Below, piece after piece: positions 42,416 through 51,202 of a stretch of DNA of 52,781 nucleotides. Origin of the DNA: Candidatus Iainarchaeum sp. (GTDB taxonomy: Archaea > Iainarchaeota > Iainarchaeia > Iainarchaeales > UBA10191). The position numbers and the translations under genes are program-made. Location of the stretch: the NCBI GenBank assembly GCA_030649735.1, contig JAUSFL010000040.1:1-52781 (forward strand), read 5' to 3'. Under the pieces are notes generated by a model that worked only from the letters and a program-made list of their open reading frames with translations, did not search any database and had not been told where the DNA came from. How positions within the stretch are numbered: the stretch's first letter is position 1; every line of letters begins with the position of its first letter.

Positions 42416-42991
42416 ATGGTTGATTTTGCACAGACGCTTGTTGAATTTTTTGTTTTGCTGATAAATTTGCTTTTGCTCGCAATTCCCTTGGCTGCGATTG
42501 TTTTCGCTTTCGGCAGGCTTGAAGGCAGGCTTGAGAAAAAATTCAAGCTCTCTTGGATCAAGGCTTCAGCGCTTTCAGCTTTTGCTGCAGTATTCCTTGC
42601 AATCCTGATTGTTTACCTCTTGCCTTTTTCAGGGGCAATGCAGTTCTCATCCAATGACAATCTTCCGACAGGGATTACAACGCAAGTTGTTGAAGACGCT
42701 AGCGGGCAATTGGTTGAACAGCAAATTCCCGGCAGTTCATTGCTTGATTCTTTGGGAGTTATGCTCGTTACTTTCTTGAGGCTTGTTTTCATAAGCGCTG
42801 TATTGACAGTGCTTTTGCTTCCGTTGATTTTGCTGGCGTCAGGGGTTTTCTCAAAATTTGCGAAAAAAAAGTCGGCAAACATTCCGGCATTCTATCTTTC
42901 TTCTTTTGCGGGGCTTTTCATGATTGCGGTAATAATTCTTGCATTGCCTTGGATTCCTGCAGGAATCGCTTACTTCATTTTCTTTTCGTAA
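42416..42991 (+). CDS. Four-helix membrane protein of unknown function
   Basis: This 191-aa protein has four long hydrophobic stretches (about residues 5-30, 44-66, 115-145 and 160-190) and one polar loop (SSNDNLPTGITTQVVEDASG) predicted outside. A short basic loop (RLEGRLEKKFKLSW) lies between helices 1 and 2. I do not recognise the family. It is probably leaderless and stands alone between divergent and downstream genes. Confidence 0.65.
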   Translation: MVDFAQTLVEFFVLLINLLLLAIPLAAIVFAFGRLEGRLEKKFKLSWIKASALSAFAAVFLAILIVYLLPFSGAMQFSSNDNLPTGITTQVVEDASGQLVEQQIPGSSLLDSLGVMLVTFLRLVFISAVLTVLLLPLILLASGVFSKFAKKKSANIPAFYLSSFAGLFMIAVIILALPWIPAGIAYFIFFS

Positions 42992-43084
42992 AAAGCCCTT
43001 GGCTTTAAATGCGCTTTTGGCTTTTTAAGGAAAGGATTAAAAAAGAACAAAGCATTATTCTTACTCTAATATTAGGTGTTTTTT

Positions 43085-46000
43085 TTGCTTGAAAAGCTCA
43101 ACGCAGTTCTCTTGATTTTAATCCTTTTTGCCCCGCAATTAAGCCTTGCGGCAACAGACGCTTCAGGCAATTCAGGCCCTAACGCAAATGCCGGAACTCC
43201 AGACATTACGCTTCCTTCAAATGCTGCCAATTACCAGCCGACAATTCCGGACAATTCACTGAATTCCAATCCCTCATCCTGCCGCTTGACTGCATTGACT
43301 GACTCTGAAGCCCAGAAATTATTGGACCTTAGAAAAAAAGTCAACACTTTTGACGAATTAAATTCCGGAACTCCTGCAAACACTCAAAGAAAAACATTGG
43401 AAAACAACAAGGCATTGATTCCAGACGCTCAAGGCGATTTGGCCTTAAAGCAGGAATTCCCGAACAAGGAAATAAAGCTTGACGAAATCGCTTTCATCCT
43501 TAACTTGAAAGGAAAAGGCGCTTTTGCCTTCGGCGTTGTCTTGAATGACACTTTAAGGGTTGGAACTTGCAAGGGAGACAAAACAAATCCTGGCGCCTGT
43601 CCTGTCCGCGACAAGGGCTTGACTTTCAAGAATGACGGCACTGGAATTGTCACGGACTTCAAAAGCGCGTTTGATTTCTCCAGCGCTTTTGGAGACACAA
43701 AGCAAAAGCCAATCAGCCAAAGCGCTTTGGACACAATGGCAATTGAGGCTGAATTGCAAAACCCAAATCCTGTTGAAGCAAAGGAAGGGGACTTGAGCGC
43801 TTTAAAGGATTCCAGCATTCAAGTCAAGACTGCAAGCAGGATTCCTGGAAATGTCTTGAACAACAGGGTTGAAGCCCAAAACTTCACTGCCTCAATGGGA
43901 ACAACCTGCCAGAATGGCGCTTGCGTAATCAACATTTACTCATTGTTTGACAAGTACTTTAACTCAATGTTTTCGGCAAACCTTGTGATTTCAAACCTTG
44001 CTCCGACCTTGATTGGAAAAACAGCTTACTTGTTCGGCACTGCAGAAAGCAGGGGCTGGCAGTTTCCATTCCAGCAAAAAATTTCAAGCTGGACAAAGGG
44101 AAATGTAAGCACTTATCTAAAGCCGACTGAAGTGAGAAAGGGAACAATGCAAAGGTTTGATTTCATCCAAAACAAGTATGATTTTGGCGGTTTAGGGACC
44201 ATTGACTTGTACATTGACCAGAAAAAAGGCACTTTGCTTTCTGACGGCGCTTTTGCTGGATGGAAGGAAAAGTTTTTCCAGGAAGGCGCGCAAAAAATCA
44301 CGACTTATGAAGCGCGGAGAAAATTTGTCGACCAAGCAATGGATGTTTACAAGTATTCCCAAGTCAACCAGCAAATGAAACAGTTTGTAATGGATGAGCT
44401 TGCTGCTGGAAGGCTGACTAAGATTGAAGCCGGCAGGAAAATGGCGGAAATTGCGGCAGACTGGGATAGTGCAACGCACTTGAACCTTAAGGACTGGTTC
44501 ATGCAGAATGACAGGCATGGGCTGGTTGACGCTTATGTGAAGCCAATGGTTGGCGGCGCAGCAGTTGACAATCCAATCAAAATAAGCGCTTTTAACACGC
44601 CAACGTATGTTTTTGACGACTTCATTACTAATGGAAGATTTGGGGCAAAAGTTGAAGCAGATGCAGCCGGAGCTTTAAAACTTTATAAAATAAATCCTGT
44701 CGGAAACCCAATTGCCACAGGAGTTCCTTTCGACACTTTGGAAGCAAGCGTTCGCGCAGGCCAGTACGCCAACCAATTGGCCGCAGTGCGCTTGAATAAC
44801 GGAAGCTTTGTTTCAGCCACGGCAGACAATCTGGAATACATCAGAACCAATACTGCAGGAACAGTTGACGTTTTTGCGGCAAAAATCACTGATGCAGGCA
44901 TTTTGACTCCTGATGAAATGGCCGGCAGAGTAATGGACTTGCTGCCTTCAAGGCTTGAGTCAGCAAACAGGAACATGGGAAAATTAAAGGACATTTTAAG
45001 AGAGCACGGATGGGCTTCAAGAAAGTATTTTTCATTATTGGACAAGCAAATGCTTGAAGAGCAGCAATTGCTGAAAAGCTATTTGGGCTCGATTAAGGGC
45101 GCTGCAAAATGGACTGCCTATCCTTTCATGTACTCTTGGGCGAAGAAGGGAGTGAACTTTCAGGATGTTTCAATCTACCGCTTGCCCCAAACATGGAGTG
45201 AAATCACTTTCACTCAAGGAACAGACAAGCTTTACAATGACGCTTTCATTGATTTCTTCTCAAATGCGGGAAGCGACCAAGGCGACATTTTCACACAAAT
45301 GCTTAACGTGCTTCCTTGGAAAAGCCTTGTGCTTGATCCCCTTGCTGAAAAAACCCCTTACGCTAATATTTGGAACACTATTTCAGGGAAAGGATTTCGG
45401 TCAAAGTCTGAAAATCTTGCGTTCTTTGTTTACGGCGCGCAGAAAAAATGCTCGACTTGCACTGCAGGAATCCAGTCCAAGGATGGAAAGGAAGGCTCTT
45501 TGACTTTTACAACAAACGAAAACTTGAATTCTTTCCTTTTTGAATATCCGTCTTCAACTGCCGCGAAAAAATCAGGCCAGACATTGATTGCTTATGCGCA
45601 TCACACAAACATGCAGGGAAAAGACTCTTCAGGAAAAGGGAATGAAATCAACCCTGTCAATGCAATTGCAGACAAGAAAACCTGCACTGACGCAGTGAAA
45701 GAATCAGGGCTTGGCTTTGGGTATGACATTGGCGCGCAAGGCGCTGCCGCAGTGCTTGGGGCCGGAGAATCACTTGGCTATTACTTGTTCGGGCCTGTTG
45801 GAATGATTGGTTCTGCAATACAGCAGGTTTACTTTGCCCCGCAATTCAACGGCTGCATTGACGACAGGGAAGGATATTTCATCCATTATTTTGTTCCTGC
45901 TGATTCTTCAAAAAAAGCGGCAAGCAGTTCTGCAATTGCCGGGGCTGAAAAGGCGTCAAGCATTATTGAGTCAGGCCAAAAGACAGTGACTGACTTGCTC

Positions 46001-47623
46001 ACTAATGTTGCGGGGCAATCGACTGCAAAAGCCGCTGATGCAAAAGCGCAAGGCCTTTCGCCTGAAGAATTGCAGCAAAAGCAAGGCGGCCAAGGCGTTG
46101 TAAAGAATGCCGCGGACCAAATTCAGGCAAGCACTGACAAAATAGTGAATCAAATCCAAGACAAGGATATTTTAGAGGCTTTGTTCACGACTCAAGGCAG
46201 TGCTTCAGGCCAGGCTTTCTTTAACGCGCTCTTTTGGTTCTGGATTGAAGGAACAGACTTGTCGCCTACAAAATACAGGACTGACGGCGTGACAAACTAT
46301 GTTGACTCTAAAGGAAACACTTTGAAATCCGACTATAAGGAAGGCAAGATTTCATTGAATGGAGAAGTCTTGGTGAACGAGGACGGCTCAAGGCCTGAAT
46401 TGCAAAGAATGGAAGGATTGAATTTGGCAATTCCTGCAAAGGAAGTTCCGCAAAGGCTTACTTCAATGAGAATGTCAGGCGACAGGACTTTAATGTTTGA
46501 AATGCTAGCAAATGGAGAAATGTACATTAGCGATCCGCAAGTTCGGGGCTGCATTGAAACTGCGGTCATGGAGCAGACTGGAGTAAGGCTTTACTCTGAC
46601 AATTTGGCCCAAACTTTCGGGTTTGTGACTTCAATAGAAACTGAAAACTCGACAGTAACCCCAAAAGCCACTGGCATTATTGTTGAAGGCCCATTAAGGT
46701 TTATTGCCGAAGGCGCTGGCTCTAAAGCGCAAATTTTTGGGAACAGGGACGTTAATGTAATTGACGAGCGTGGATTAATTGTCCGGGCCGGATTGCTCAG
46801 CAGCATTGTGTTCGAGAATGGAGTAATGGTTTACAATACTCAAACAAAAGAGCTTATCATTTGGCTAAAGCATCATAAAATGGCAACTCCGTCATTCAGT
46901 GACGTGAAAGGATTGAAGGCTACTTTGACAACAGACAAGAATCCATTAACTAATTGCGACGAGCCTGCAATCGACCTGTCTTTGATGGCTAATAAAGAGT
47001 CAGGCCTAAGCACTGAAAAAGTGGAGAACTTCAATGCTGGCACGAAATTGAACGGCCCTTTCAAGGTTTTTGAAACAGACAAGGCAATTTTCACGTTTTA
47101 TGCAGAGCCTCCTGACTGCCAGCCGCGCTTTAGAATGGTTGATAAGGCAACAGGCAATGTTACTGACGAGGCAATAGTGCCTGGAAGCTTGAAGCAAACT
47201 CCCACTGGAATACAATTCCAGACAATTGACAAGGCAGGGAACATAAAAAACCAGACAATGGATTTTTCAGCGCCTGACGGAAAGCCAATCCTAACATATA
47301 ATGGAGTTCCTCAAAACTTGCTTTCAGCGCAGGGAAAGAACGGCTCTTTCTACTTTAATCCAGACACTGGACAGTATTATTCAGAAAACGGCCAGTTCAT
47401 TCCATTAAACAACCAATTCAAGCAGGGAATTTCCCCACGCGTCAATCCTGACGGAACAGTCTCTGGAGTTCCGGGACAAAACATTTTCGCCCCGCAAATT
47501 GGCAGCGGAAGCAATAGTAACGGATTATTGAACCTGCCTTCAATGCCTCAAGAACTCTTGATTTTTTTGCTGTTTGTTTCAGCAATCACTGCCTCAATAG
47601 TCTTGATTAGAATTAGGAAATAA
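43085..47623 (+). CDS. Large secreted protein with signal peptide and C-terminal membrane tail
   Basis: From TTG at 43085 the protein has 1512 aa. It has a signal peptide (MLEKLNAVLLILILFAPQLS, then LAA), a Cys-poor exposed body and a C-terminal tail of short linker (NLPSMPQEL), membrane helix (LIFLLFVSAITASIVLI) and basic end (RIRK). The start is chosen because AGGTG lies six bases before this TTG; GTG at 43076 would use part of that ribosome site. The body has a Cys pair (CSTCTAG), a Ser/Ala/Lys/Gln-rich helical stretch (about 945-1020), and a late beta-rich region. The three-part tail is the general layout of sortase and archaeosortase substrates, though I see no known PGF/PEF-type motif. 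It is not a paralogue of giants A-C. It ends one base from a convergent stop. Function unknown. Confidence 0.8.
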   Translation: MLEKLNAVLLILILFAPQLSLAATDASGNSGPNANAGTPDITLPSNAANYQPTIPDNSLNSNPSSCRLTALTDSEAQKLLDLRKKVNTFDELNSGTPANTQRKTLENNKALIPDAQGDLALKQEFPNKEIKLDEIAFILNLKGKGAFAFGVVLNDTLRVGTCKGDKTNPGACPVRDKGLTFKNDGTGIVTDFKSAFDFSSAFGDTKQKPISQSALDTMAIEAELQNPNPVEAKEGDLSALKDSSIQVKTASRIPGNVLNNRVEAQNFTASMGTTCQNGACVINIYSLFDKYFNSMFSANLVISNLAPTLIGKTAYLFGTAESRGWQFPFQQKISSWTKGNVSTYLKPTEVRKGTMQRFDFIQNKYDFGGLGTIDLYIDQKKGTLLSDGAFAGWKEKFFQEGAQKITTYEARRKFVDQAMDVYKYSQVNQQMKQFVMDELAAGRLTKIEAGRKMAEIAADWDSATHLNLKDWFMQNDRHGLVDAYVKPMVGGAAVDNPIKISAFNTPTYVFDDFITNGRFGAKVEADAAGALKLYKINPVGNPIATGVPFDTLEASVRAGQYANQLAAVRLNNGSFVSATADNLEYIRTNTAGTVDVFAAKITDAGILTPDEMAGRVMDLLPSRLESANRNMGKLKDILREHGWASRKYFSLLDKQMLEEQQLLKSYLGSIKGAAKWTAYPFMYSWAKKGVNFQDVSIYRLPQTWSEITFTQGTDKLYNDAFIDFFSNAGSDQGDIFTQMLNVLPWKSLVLDPLAEKTPYANIWNTISGKGFRSKSENLAFFVYGAQKKCSTCTAGIQSKDGKEGSLTFTTNENLNSFLFEYPSSTAAKKSGQTLIAYAHHTNMQGKDSSGKGNEINPVNAIADKKTCTDAVKESGLGFGYDIGAQGAAAVLGAGESLGYYLFGPVGMIGSAIQQVYFAPQFNGCIDDREGYFIHYFVPADSSKKAASSSAIAGAEKASSIIESGQKTVTDLLTNVAGQSTAKAADAKAQGLSPEELQQKQGGQGVVKNAADQIQASTDKIVNQIQDKDILEALFTTQGSASGQAFFNALFWFWIEGTDLSPTKYRTDGVTNYVDSKGNTLKSDYKEGKISLNGEVLVNEDGSRPELQRMEGLNLAIPAKEVPQRLTSMRMSGDRTLMFEMLANGEMYISDPQVRGCIETAVMEQTGVRLYSDNLAQTFGFVTSIETENSTVTPKATGIIVEGPLRFIAEGAGSKAQIFGNRDVNVIDERGLIVRAGLLSSIVFENGVMVYNTQTKELIIWLKHHKMATPSFSDVKGLKATLTTDKNPLTNCDEPAIDLSLMANKESGLSTEKVENFNAGTKLNGPFKVFETDKAIFTFYAEPPDCQPRFRMVDKATGNVTDEAIVPGSLKQTPTGIQFQTIDKAGNIKNQTMDFSAPDGKPILTYNGVPQNLLSAQGKNGSFYFNPDTGQYYSENGQFIPLNNQFKQGISPRVNPDGTVSGVPGQNIFAPQIGSGSNSNGLLNLPSMPQELLIFLLFVSAITASIVLIRIRK

Positions 47624-47624
47624 T

Positions 47625-48449
47625 TCAAAGAGAATCTAGCAATTCTTCAAAACCATTTTTTTTGTTTTTTACTGCCTCAAGCTGTTCAATGATTTCTGCA
47701 GGTCTTTCCTGGAATTCATTGAAAAGCCTTGAAAGTTTTGCAACCCGGGATTCTGCCTTTTTAAGATCCTTTTCAAGCTCGCCTTTCTTGTAAATATAGG
47801 CTTCTTGGCGTTCATTCTTCCAGCTTCGTCTTGGAGGCGAAGGAGGGCCGTTAAGATATGCGTACTTTTTAAGATAAACTCCAGTCAATGGAGATATCAT
47901 AAAACCGGATTTTACCCAGTTTTTCAGAACCCTGAGCTTTCTCCAAATGTTCGCAAGCCTTACTCTTGTTTTCATAAAACGCTTTTTGCCTGCTTTTTCA
48001 AGGCTTTCCAAAGTTTTCGCGTCACGCACTTCTGGGTTCCTGTTTCCCATTACCCTAACTTGCCCTTCAGCATCTCTTAATGCAGCCTGAAGGCTTTTCA
48101 AATAGTCTCGCGCGATCACTCGCTGCCTTTCAGGATTCATTCCCTTAATGTTTTGCTCGCTGACCAATCTCTTGACAAAGCCAGAAAGGCTTTCTTCAGC
48201 AACAGCTTGCGCTGCTTGACTGTCGGCTTTTTCTTGCGCTTGCCTTGCGTGAATTGTTGCCTCGCTTTCCCTATTGCCGTTAAATTTTTCTCTAATTTTG
48301 GCTTCTGCCCCGTGAACTTGCAAATCCACTTCAAAAGGCCTTTCATGATAGTGGACTATTTGCTTTCTTTTAGGCCCATAAATGTGGGTTTGCTCCACAA
48401 TTTTCGGAACGCGCTGCCTTTTCCTTGCGACTGGGGCTCTTGGCGGAAT
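47625..48449 (-). CDS. Basic coiled-coil protein of unknown function, possible ATT start
   Basis: No family recognised. The clear part starts at GTG 48398 (257 aa), but the frame is open 17 codons further to ATT at 48449, which has a perfect GGTGA (48455-48459) five bases upstream. No Shine-Dalgarno precedes the GTG. The extra segment reads PPRAPVARKRQRVPKI, as basic as the neighbouring 72-aa protein. The body has Gln/Ala/Glu-rich helices, a basic central part (KKRFMKTRVRLANIWRKLR), YLNGPPSPPRR and a C-terminal coiled coil (KKGELEKDLKKAESRVAKLS). It has no membrane segment or signal peptide, so it is cytoplasmic and may bind nucleic acid. It follows the 72-aa gene in one operon. Confidence 0.6.
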   Translation of the reverse strand: MPPRAPVARKRQRVPKIVEQTHIYGPKRKQIVHYHERPFEVDLQVHGAEAKIREKFNGNRESEATIHARQAQEKADSQAAQAVAEESLSGFVKRLVSEQNIKGMNPERQRVIARDYLKSLQAALRDAEGQVRVMGNRNPEVRDAKTLESLEKAGKKRFMKTRVRLANIWRKLRVLKNWVKSGFMISPLTGVYLKKYAYLNGPPSPPRRSWKNERQEAYIYKKGELEKDLKKAESRVAKLSRLFNEFQERPAEIIEQLEAVKNKKNGFEELLDSL

Positions 48450-48454
48450 TCAAT

Positions 48455-48459
48455 TCACC
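48455..48459 (-). promoter_or_regulatory. Shine-Dalgarno site supporting an ATT start
   Basis: GGTGA on the minus strand matches the archaeal 16S tail complement. The in-frame codon at the right distance (five-base spacing) is ATT at 48449-48447. The nearby TTG at 48453 is too close and opens only a short ORF in another frame. Confidence 0.5.
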
Positions 48460-48463
48460 TTTT

Positions 48464-48682
48464 TTACCTTAATTTAATCTTTCTTTTGCCTAGCAGGTAA
48501 GTTCCGCTCACTTTTGTCGGAGCGCCTTTCACGCGAAAGTCCAAAATGTTTTTTCCTTCAACATAGTTCACTTTGTTGATTCTGTCAGGCCCCCTGAACT
48601 TTGTGTTTGTTGTTAGGGCAAATGGCTTTTTCTTTGCTGGCGCAGCCCTTGCTGCCGGTCTTCTTGCTGGTCTTGCTGGCAT
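48464..48682 (-). CDS. Small Ala/Pro/Arg-rich basic protein
   Basis: This 72-aa protein has a tail of repeated Ala/Pro/Arg/Lys (MPARPARRPAARAAPAKKK) followed by a compact basic part (NKVNYVEGKNILDFRVKG ... LLGKRKIKLR), likely beta-rich. The tail resembles those of histone H1-like and other nucleoid proteins, so nucleic-acid binding is plausible but unproven. GGAGGGAT upstream of the ATG is one of the strongest ribosome sites in the window, suggesting high expression. It lies 28 bases after the PAC2-family gene. Confidence 0.65.
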   Translation of the reverse strand: MPARPARRPAARAAPAKKKPFALTTNTKFRGPDRINKVNYVEGKNILDFRVKGAPTKVSGTYLLGKRKIKLR

Positions 48683-48710
48683 ATTCTAAATCCCTCCTTA
48701 ATGGATTTTT

Positions 48711-49463
48711 TTAAGCGTACATTGGCGCTTGGTCCTCGAACTTTTGAACGTCATCATGGGTTTCTTTCAACTTGTCCAATTGCTTAATGAGCTCTTTTTC
48801 TGTTTCCTTGGCTTCTTTCATCAAAGGCTCGACGTTAATGTTCCAACTCATCACTTCATTAAGTTTTTTCAATAATTCAGCAGCTGCCTTGTAGTCTGCG
48901 CCGATTTTAATGCTGCCTAAAAGGCTAATTGCCTCAATGTTCTTGTCGTCCTTTAATTCAAGCATCATCAGTGCAGTGACTCCAGTCGTGATTCCTTCCT
49001 TAATCAATTGGATTTTATGGTCTTGCAATAGCTTTTTTGAGGCTTCATTGCTTGCAATGCCGTAAATCTTGAATTCCTTGCTGTCGGGTTCGCTTCCAAT
49101 CCCGCTTAAGGAAATTATTCTTTTGATTCTTCTATCTCTCACCCAGTCAACAATCTTTTCAGCAACCACTTGCGTGTGCTGTTTTTGGATTATTTGCTCG
49201 GAAATCAAGACAACGAGCTTTGCGCTTTCGTTAACGTAAATTCTTGAAGGCCTTACTGGCAGCCCGTCATGAATCCTGATTATTGGCATGAAAGAGTCCG
49301 CGTGAATGTAGCCGATTTCCTTAAAATCCATTTTTTCAACCAGGTATTTTGCGGCAATCGTGCCAACTAATCCCATTCCTGGAAATCCTTCAATCAAAGT
49401 GAAATCTTCCATTTTCACTGAAGGGCCTGTTTCAACAATGCTTACTTCAACTTTACTGCTCAT
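48711..49463 (-). CDS. PAC2-family protein (proteasome assembly chaperone homologue)
   Basis: This 250-aa protein has the PAC2 family pattern: LIEGFPGMGLVGTIAAKYLV near the start, IHADSFMPIIRIHDGLPVRP, LVVLISEQIIQ, ISLSGIGSEPDS, GITTGVTALMMLEL, and a C-terminal helical region (EKELIKQLDKLKETHDDV). In archaea and eukaryotes this family helps assemble or binds the 20S proteasome. The last three residues, Met-Tyr-Ala, form an HbYX motif (hydrophobic, Tyr, any), which in proteasome activators docks into the alpha-ring pockets. No proteasome gene is in the window. A minus-strand TATA element (CTTTTTAAATC, about 49521-49531) and GAGAGGT precede the ATG. Confidence 0.88.
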   Translation of the reverse strand: MSSKVEVSIVETGPSVKMEDFTLIEGFPGMGLVGTIAAKYLVEKMDFKEIGYIHADSFMPIIRIHDGLPVRPSRIYVNESAKLVVLISEQIIQKQHTQVVAEKIVDWVRDRRIKRIISLSGIGSEPDSKEFKIYGIASNEASKKLLQDHKIQLIKEGITTGVTALMMLELKDDKNIEAISLLGSIKIGADYKAAAELLKKLNEVMSWNINVEPLMKEAKETEKELIKQLDKLKETHDDVQKFEDQAPMYA

Positions 49464-49541
49464 TAGAAAAACCTCTCAACTGCTATCTCAAAAGCGCATT
49501 AAAAGAAACGCTTTCGAGATTTAAAAAGGAAACTGTGAGCT
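49464..49541 (-). promoter_or_regulatory. Promoter and leader of the PAC2-family gene
   Basis: In this 78-base gap, minus-strand CTTTTTAAATC predicts transcription start near 49499, giving a leader of about 35 bases. GAGAGGT is placed as ribosome site before the ATG at 49463. This separates the PAC2 gene from the Tad-like genes upstream. Confidence 0.5.
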
Positions 49542-50459
49542 TTAAAGCGCTCCTGCAATATAGAATGCGGCAAGGCCTGCTGGAATCAAAAGCGCTGCGT
49601 AAATCACGCTTTTTTTCAGGTTGCTGTCAATGAATGCGGCAAAAATACTTGCAAGAATCGCAAACTCTATTATGTAGAGTTGGGATGTTGTCAGCGCTGT
49701 TTGAATCAATTCTTTCCTTTGCGCTTCCGCAAGCCCGATGCCTAGTTCTGAAACTTGCGCGAAATCAAATCCTTTAATCAATCCGGAAATCAAGCCCAAA
49801 ACCAAAGGCACTATTAATGCTCCGGCAAACAGCAAGGTCATTTTTTGCAGAGCAAGCGCAGCGCTTCTTTCCTTCAAAATCGTGCGCGTTTCAATAATGT
49901 CTTCCGCGGTTTCGCGAAACACTGAACTCAAGTCATTTCCTGACTCAAATCCTTGCTTCAAAAGCAATGCCATTCTCTCTACAATTGGGGAATTGCATCT
50001 TTTTGAAATATTGCCCAATGCTTCCTGCACTGCCGCGCCTTTTTCAACTTCCAATTTTGCTTTCTCGAATTCCTTGCTCAATGAGCCAAAATCCTGCCTT
50101 GAAAGGTATTCTGCAATGTTTGAAAAGCTCGAGTTTGAAGGCATTGAAGCAGCCTGCAAAAGCACGTCCGGAACTGCCTCTTCAATTTCGCGCTTGCGCT
50201 TTTCAAAAACAAGGCTTTGAAAAAAATAATTTGCAAATAATGGGACAATGAATGCAATTATTGGAAGCGCGAAAAGGAATTCTTCTCCCAATTGCAGTTC
50301 AAAAGCAAGCGCAAGCCCAAGCAAGAGAATCAGCGCGCCTTCAGCAAGCGAGCTTTCAAAAAACTTTTTCAGGCTATTGCGCGGATTGTTTTGCAAAAGC
50401 ATTGCCTCAAAGTCTTCTGCCTTTTCCTTTCCAAAAAATTTTTCAATCATTTTTCTCAC
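49542..50459 (-). CDS. TadC-like single T2SF-domain membrane protein
   Basis: This 305-aa protein has an N-terminal cytoplasmic helix, a membrane helix pair (about residues 40-85), one T2SF domain (EEAVPDVLLQAASMPSNSSF ... RMALLLKQGFESGNDLSSVF) and two to three C-terminal helices. It has a single T2SF unit, unlike the two-unit platform at 34783. Its start overlaps the stop of the preceding T2SF gene by four bases. Together they form a TadB/TadC-type pair on which a pilus fibre would be built. It differs from the first system, so the window encodes two pilus-type platforms. Confidence 0.85.
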   Translation of the reverse strand: MRKMIEKFFGKEKAEDFEAMLLQNNPRNSLKKFFESSLAEGALILLLGLALAFELQLGEEFLFALPIIAFIVPLFANYFFQSLVFEKRKREIEEAVPDVLLQAASMPSNSSFSNIAEYLSRQDFGSLSKEFEKAKLEVEKGAAVQEALGNISKRCNSPIVERMALLLKQGFESGNDLSSVFRETAEDIIETRTILKERSAALALQKMTLLFAGALIVPLVLGLISGLIKGFDFAQVSELGIGLAEAQRKELIQTALTTSQLYIIEFAILASIFAAFIDSNLKKSVIYAALLIPAGLAAFYIAGAL

Positions 50460-51199
50460 TTTCCCTTCAAAAACTCCGGAGTTTTTTCAAGCACCAATAG
50501 TATCACAAAAGCGTCCAAGACTGGAAATGCAACTGCGCCAATGAGCAAGACTTGAAGCGGAGAGAACTCCAAGTCCAAAAAAGCGCTTCCAACAATCACG
50601 AAAGACTGGAAGAGCGCCGGAATTACAGCGCTTATTGTAATGAAAAGCAGCGAAAACAGCGCGAGCTTTGAGTTGAATTCCTTGCTTTCAATCCTTTGCC
50701 TTGCCAAAAGCTCCGAGGCAAGCTTTTTCAAGTTTTCAGCAGAGGCCTTCCTGCTTCCCTGCTCGAATGCTGCAATCAACTGGCTGATCGCGCGCTTTAA
50801 TTGCGTTGAACTGTAGCTTTCTGAAAAATGCAGCAATGCTTCCTGCACGCTTGCCCCGGACTGTTTCACTTCAGCCAATGCTTTTTTGAGGCCGTCAGAG
50901 AACAGCCCGTGATTTTGCCGTGCTGCATTCTCCAAGACTTTCTCAAAGTCTGAATTATAGCCAAGTTCAGAGCTTATTGAAAGCAATGCGAAAGGCAGGC
51001 TTTTTTCCAAAACTCTCGCTTTTTTTGCGGCCTTTCTTTTTCCTGAAGTCAAAAGCCAGAATGCAAAAGCCCCTGAAGCAAAGACTGCAAGCCCTGCCGC
51101 GAGCAAAAAATCATTCAGTACTGCGCTTGCAGCAAACCAAACTCCAAAAAAGCAAACCAGGATTTTTGGCAGTTCTTTCTGCTTGAGCAAGGAATTCAT
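50456..51199 (-). CDS. TadB-like single T2SF-domain membrane protein
   Basis: This 247-aa protein has two membrane helices in the first 55 residues, a T2SF domain (KSLPFALLSISSELGYNSDF ... QLIAAFEQGSRKASAENLKK) and two C-terminal helices (FSLLFITISAVIPALFQSF; VLLIGAVAFPVLDAFVILLV). It begins three bases after the stop of the ATPase remnant and overlaps the following gene, the normal tadA-tadB-tadC order. Function depends on an ATPase; the one next to it is truncated. Confidence 0.82.
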   Translation of the reverse strand: MNSLLKQKELPKILVCFFGVWFAASAVLNDFLLAAGLAVFASGAFAFWLLTSGKRKAAKKARVLEKSLPFALLSISSELGYNSDFEKVLENAARQNHGLFSDGLKKALAEVKQSGASVQEALLHFSESYSSTQLKRAISQLIAAFEQGSRKASAENLKKLASELLARQRIESKEFNSKLALFSLLFITISAVIPALFQSFVIVGSAFLDLEFSPLQVLLIGAVAFPVLDAFVILLVLEKTPEFLKGK

Positions 51200-51202
51200 G
51201 GT

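Noticed and set aside
43076-43084. GTG start for the 1512-aa protein
   Set aside because: The GTG is part of the AGGTG ribosome site that best serves the TTG at 43085; the difference is only three residues.
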